A stretch of DNA of 49,051 nt from contig NW_020312191.1 in NCBI RefSeq assembly GCF_002999335.1, positions 1 to 49,051 on the forward strand, read 5' to 3'. The position numbers and the translations under genes are program-made. The stretch comes from Cyclospora cayetanensis (Eukaryota > Apicomplexa > Conoidasida > Eucoccidiorida > Eimeriidae). Shown here one piece after another: positions 44,401-49,051 of this stretch (the stretch's first letter is position 1; the number at the start of each line of letters is the position of its first letter). A model generated the notes under the pieces. That model worked only from the letters and a program-made list of their open reading frames with translations. It made no database searches and was not told the origin of the DNA.

Positions 44401-47237
44401 ACAACTCCTAGCGTATTGTGCTGCCCTATGATGAGCGCACCTTCTCCCTAGCAGCCGCTGCTAGTGACGTAGTAAAAAGTGTTGTTGCTCTACAACAGAC
44501 TAAGGCTTCTCCGACATACTGAGTTATTTCTTGTTATTCTCATTGGTTCGCGGACACCGAACAGTTTTATCCAATGCTGTGACAGGGACTCAATGCGATG
44601 TAGTGGGGCGTCAGGAAATGCAGGCACTAATCAAGTGACGGCAGTTTACTGTTCAGCTTTACCAGAAATATCTAATGTGTCCAATGAAAGGTCTTGACTA
44701 AACTTTGATGGCCAGGTTTACTAGCCTCGGAACCTCCTGCAATACGCCATCAGCGACATTATTATGGGCATCACATATCTGATCGCCGACGCGCCCCCGC
44801 GATGCAATAGTGGATCAGTACTGTGCAGTGCAACTGCTCTTGCCTGTGATGACTCACAACGTATTTCGAAATTGCGCGTAGCGTGTGCCTTCACACCCAT
44901 GCATCCGCCAGTTTTGTCAGAATGAAGAATGGCAATGGAGTGAAGCGCTACCACAATGAGGATGTTTTAAGGTAGTGAAAAACAAAGCAGGGACTCCGTC
45001 GCTTGTAATCTCCAAATTCACTCCGCTGAGCGGTTTTGTGCAAAGCACATGATCAGGTCCTTTGGCCCCATAGTAGGGACCAAAATACAATGCGAAAGCT
45101 CACGGTCCTTCTGGTAGCTTAGCTTGCTTCCCGCGGCGGAGGACTATGCAAGTGGTCAACAGCTGAAGCTCCGCAAGTCTGTTAGAGTCGGGCGGTTTCG
45201 AAGCCCCTCGGTTGCTTAAAGGACGTGAACTGTTGTGACTACCGACTTTCTTGTTAGACTGCTGGGGGTCAGGGGTGAGGCTAGCAGTTACCCCGTTGTT
45301 GACAGACCAAATTGTGGCCATTTCACACCTTCCTCAAACTTTAAAGCAGCTCAGGAATCGTTCAACATTATAAAGCTCATGTTTGGAAGCGTCATGAAGT
45401 TTTCAAGAGCATCATACCGGAAAGATATTCGAGGGTCGTTAGTGCGTTATGCTATGCCTTTATTTCCCGCCTAGCCACTGATCATAACATGACCGCTGCG
45501 AGCCGCCATGAGGCAGATGGGTAAGCCAAGCACAGTAACCATACTCATTTGCTGCAGGCGGGGCTCTAGGCCGGCGATAATTCGATTGATGAGCTTGATC
45601 TTGTTCTTTTTGCTGAGTCGAATCATAACACACCATTGCACTTGTCCGCCCGGTGCTCTCCCGCATTCCTGGTCTACACTTAGGGGCCCCCTCCAATGCT
45701 GGTCTCACTTTGATCGTCAGCAGATACCCTTTTAAAAAAAACGCTCAGAAACCAGCAGGTTGGTGTATGCAAATGTATGCGCAAAGTTCAAGGGAGACAC
45801 GCACACAGTTGTGATAAACGGCGGTCGTCTCTGTATCTTGAGGCTGTAGACACGCTCCTGATGGATCGTTAGACTTTACAAAGTGCAGCAGATGTTGTCC
45901 AAACGAACTACTTTACGTCAGGTGGCCAGGACTGCATGTGGTCTTCCAACGAATTGATGATCTTTCTTTGTCTGCCGATTGCCCTAGAACCTGAAGGTGC
46001 CACTGAACTATCAACGTTGGCGTTTTAGAACAGCTTTAAGGGTCTTCCAGCTATTCGGGGGCTTGGTCGCGCAGGAAAGTGAACTATTCAGGGAGGGTCC
46101 AGAGAAAGCAGCACGCATGCTGGATCCCAAGACTATTGAGCGCCAAGGAGGCAGGAGACAGAGCCTTTTTTGAAATAGACCGGAAAACGTCACCTCAGTG
46201 GCTGACATTCACCAGTCTACTTGCGAGGTTTTTTGCTTGCAGGGAAGTTCGTAACTCCGTTTTGCTGGACGCCAGTATCCATGCACTCTTTACTTCGCCC
46301 CCTTTCGTAGATCTTCCTCCCCGGCATATGCTTTGCTTCAGAGAGATACCTTCATTTATAGGATATACGTGTAGAGTTGCCGTTAAGTATTGTTACGGTG
46401 ATCCCTACACTCCTATTCATGCGCATACACTCGCAGGCATCTTGTCCCTGCCATCTTCCTTAAGCCTCTTTTGGGGGCTTTGCAAGCGACTACGCTTAAT
46501 CCACAGGCTATAACTGCATGCAGACCTTGTTTCATGAGGCGTAGAGGCAATGGCAACCGAGTGTGCATTTTGGCTCCCTTGACGCATTTTACTTTTCTTC
46601 CAAATTTTCAAAGCAGGAGGCTCTCAAAACTTTAGCGCGTCAACGGAATGCGAGGTATTGCGCCTCCGCGGTCGTATTTTTTGTTCCTTCGTTCGTTGTT
46701 GGCTGGTGTGTGTGCCTTCCCTTTCTTGGATTTCACTGAAGCGGTCAACACACGTTTGTTTGTCTCAATTGCATGTTTCGTGTTTCCACCTGCCTGGAGG
46801 GTGGAAATACGAGCACAAACTCTTACTGGGTCTTGCGAGCATTTGGTATCGACGTAGAGGTACGGAACACAAAGGCACACTCTTGAAACGGGGGTGGGGG
46901 CCAGAGGGACGCTGGTACGCTGTGCCAAGCTGAGCAACACGTCAACTTTTCACTATCCTAATTCTATCAAATCACGAATCAGGAAAGAATTGGACAACTG
47001 ATTAGCTTGTTCCTATATCTCAGCTTTTACCCAATAGAATTATCTCGATACAGCAAGAGAGAACGTTGTTTGCGTGTGTGGTCGATTGCTGTGAACAAGT
47101 AGCTCTGAAGTCTCGAAGTAACTAGAGGGCGTAGCTGCTTGCACTGTAGCCGTCCCTTTCTCTTTGCATTGAAAAGGCCTGAGGCGAGCGAACAGGGGGA
47201 TATACGGCTTTCGGAACACTATTAAATAACTTCCAAT
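41444..47237. other. 5.8-kb gene-free block
   Basis: No convincing gene. Frames at 42125-42361 (+, AT-rich, ending EEIKKLIGEFINLLA), 43126-43449, 45235-45474 and 46079-46513 (+, 144 codons) lack domains, splice context or the CAG tracts typical of this genome. Local base composition is lower in G+C than in the gene islands, notably at 42100-42400 and 44280-44340. No tRNA or 5S gene could be folded by eye. Confidence 0.45.
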
Positions 47238-48204
47238 TTGGTTTGTATTGAGTTTGAAACTGATTGTCTCCCTACAGACACGTTAGATGGAGCGTTAAAC
47301 TGTAATAATGGCTCTACTGTTCGTCTTGTCAGCATCCGCAGAAGCAGCAGTAAAAAGAGCGCCACCAAAGCCAGCGATGCATTGGTGCTGTTAAATTCTG
47401 CCCACAAGTTCTGTGTTACTGCTAGCAGTTGCCTCTCCGTAACCCTAAGAGTGGAAATTTGGAAGGCCACCAACACATTGCAGGGCCTCCGCGGGCGCCT
47501 GTATGAGTGTCTGCCTTTTTTTGCCATGCGCTGTCCTCAAGCAGTCCTCTCGGACGCCTTTGCATGCATGTGCTTTAAGCCCGGTTGCGGCAGCGATTGG
47601 AGAGCTGCCACGGAGAGGTCCCGAGAATTGGCTCAATGGCGAAGAACCAGCCTTGCACTGATTACTGGTCATGCCTGCTTGCGTGCAGCAGTACGACGCC
47701 ACCGTCACAGGGGCTGCGGATTTTGAGGAGGACGGCTTGAATGCTTGAACAGCCACGGCACACAGAAGCTGTGAGCTGCGCGTACAATTGTGCACCGTTC
47801 TTGGGCGATGGGTGTCATCTTGGGGTTGCGCACGTAGCACATCTTTGTATTGCACGATCGCATGCCTATATTATCCGTTTAATGGCCATGTGGGGAGAGG
47901 GGTGGGTGCTGGACGGCAGCCTCGTTCCTGAGCGGTTTGCGCAGTGCTCTCTACCCTGGGTGTTGCCGAGTCTCCGGCGGCTCTGCGTGCCACACTAAAG
48001 GGTTTAACACTAAGGCGTCGAGGCTTCCCACCCCGCCAGCTCGGTTTAATCAGGGAAATTGTTGGCTGTCTTCTTAGGGGGACCTTGGTCGCCGTCTTTG
48101 GCTCGCCTGAGACAGCCCTCAGTGGCGTGCTGCACGTAGAGCGGAGCTCCTGGACTTGTGTGCATGCCATAAACGTTCGGGAATTCCACATTACGAGTAT
48201 TTGA
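47238..48204 (+). CDS. possible multi-exon gene, unassigned; last exon Sm-like
   Basis: Several plus-strand frames look better than background: 47238-47726 (NNGSTVRLVSIRRSSSKKS), about 47688-47740 after GCGTGCAG (QYDATVTGAADFEEDGLNA), 47741-47998 (HLGVAHVAHLCIARSHAYII) and about 48054-48204 after TTTAATCAG. The last reads EIVGCLLRGTLVAVFGSPET, then LSGVLHVERSSWTCVHAINV and ends HITSI. That five-strand pattern with a Gly-turn and an Ile-Asn-Val edge resembles an Sm/Lsm-like barrel of the Gemin6/Lsm12 kind, but without the Sm2 signature. The exons could not be joined into one phase-consistent model. A minus-strand frame at 47222-47527 with a hydrophobic run is an alternative. Confidence 0.3.
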
Positions 48205-48787
48205 CTGTATAAGGGAGCAGCAGACGCTCCAGCTGTCTCCGCAGCTGGGAAGCCCTGCTCTCGCTCTTCTTCTCTTCAACCTCGAGCTGCCACTCCTGCT
48301 GCCCTTCTTGGCTCACTGAGGGCCCCCTCTAAGGGTGTGCGGGCGGTGCTGCTGTTCGAGACAAAAAAATCAGCACTTCTTCATGCTCATTTAGGATTTA
48401 GCCGCATACATTTTGGCTGGGGGGCTCGTTTTCAGGAGGTGACGGGATCGAGCATTTTACCCCCCAGACATCATCCACCCGCCTCCAGCTCCTCCCACAG
48501 ATCTTCTACCTGCCGTTGTGGCCGCAACGACGGGGGCAGCAGCAAGTCTTCTGTGCTTTATTTGTCGCCTCTTTTCCTGCTAGGGCGTTCCGGCCACCAC
48601 ACACCACACACACACAAACACCCCCGTACGAACGCCTCGGCAAGAGCAGCGCCTTCGGCTGTGGCTCCTGCTGCCAGTGTTAGTGCCCTCGCTGGTGTTA
48701 CACTACGTGGTTTGCATCCAAAACAGCAGCCAAGAGACGTGCCGCACCGCTGCCATAGGTCCGACAAAGGCAGCAAATGCCCCTGCA
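48205..48787. other. no supported gene
   Basis: Ser/Cys/Pro-rich shadows only. A GAGGGCCCCCTCT palindrome lies at about 48318-48330. Splice-like signals (CCTGCTAG near 48583) exist, but no coding frame follows. Confidence 0.35.
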
Positions 48788-48796
48788 TCTCTCTCC

Positions 48797-48859
<63 letters not shown>

Positions 48860-48918
48860 TCTCCCTCTCTCTCTCTTTTCTCTCTCTCTTTCTCTCTCCC
48901 TCTCTCTCTCTTTCTTTC
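48788..48918. repeat. long CT microsatellite
   Basis: About 130 bases of (CT)n with scattered TTT and CCC interruptions, near the right edge of the window. Confidence 0.95.
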
Positions 48919-49051
48919 TATATCTGCTTCTCTTTCTTCGACGGGTCTGTGTCGATGGGTTGCGTGTGTTCTCTTCCGTTTTCCTTTCTTCGCTCTGTGT
49001 CGTTTGTGTTGGTCTTCTGGTTCGTTGTTGCAGTGTCTCTATCTTCGTTCT

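Noticed and set aside
46079..46513. Plus-strand frame of 144 codons
   Set aside because: No domain, isolated in a gene-free block, no splice partners.

Overview
The window is nuclear DNA from a coccidian apicomplexan of the Eimeria/Cyclospora kind. The evidence is intron-rich genes with GT-AG introns, of which those fixed by matching phase run from about 80 to 700 nt; runs of CAG/GCA/AGC codons giving Gln, Ala and Ser tracts inside otherwise ordinary proteins; (AT)n and ATAC arrays; and a few TTTAGGG-like heptamers. No bacterial, viral or transposon gene was recognised. All gene models were spliced by eye from reading frame, splice-site sequence and phase, so single exon edges may be wrong.

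Layout, left to right: 1-1971 gene-free; 1972-5976 (+) a 1220-residue type I membrane protein of unknown function; about 6.0-8.3 kb mostly non-coding with two AT/ATAC arrays and one possible minus-strand OB-fold-like exon; about 8.4-10.35 kb (-) a low-complexity basic/acidic hypothetical protein; 10960-15889 (+) a LisH plus eight-blade WD40 protein of the TBL1/TBL1XR1 family, with two minisatellites in one intron; 15.9-20.1 kb gene-free; 20096-22680 (+) a signal-peptide protein, possibly apicoplast-targeted; 22.7-23.9 kb gene-free; 23884-26802 (+) an ABHD17-like serine hydrolase with an N-myristoylation start; 27662-29382 (-) LSM4, with a CAG array inside its first visible intron; about 30.5-33.9 kb (+) an FHA-domain coiled-coil protein whose FHA domain is split by a long Ala/Gln-rich insertion; 33.9-36.9 kb largely gene-free, with a possible mitochondrial LSU rRNA fragment; 36946-41443 (+) a multi-pass membrane GDPD-fold protein that has lost most catalytic residues; 41.4-47.2 kb gene-free; 47.2-48.2 kb (+) remnants or exons of an unassigned gene; then a long CT microsatellite at the right edge.

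The genes do not form a pathway. They are unrelated housekeeping or regulatory genes: chromatin corepressor (TBL1), mRNA decay/splicing (LSM4), lipid-modified protein turnover (ABHD17-like), phosphopeptide binding (FHA) and membrane lipid-related (GDPD-like). They sit in CAG-rich gene islands separated by 1-6 kb blocks with no CAG tracts and no coding signal. The most interesting element is the GDPD-like gene. Four substitutions in the family's catalytic signature suggest a conserved-fold pseudoenzyme anchored in a membrane.
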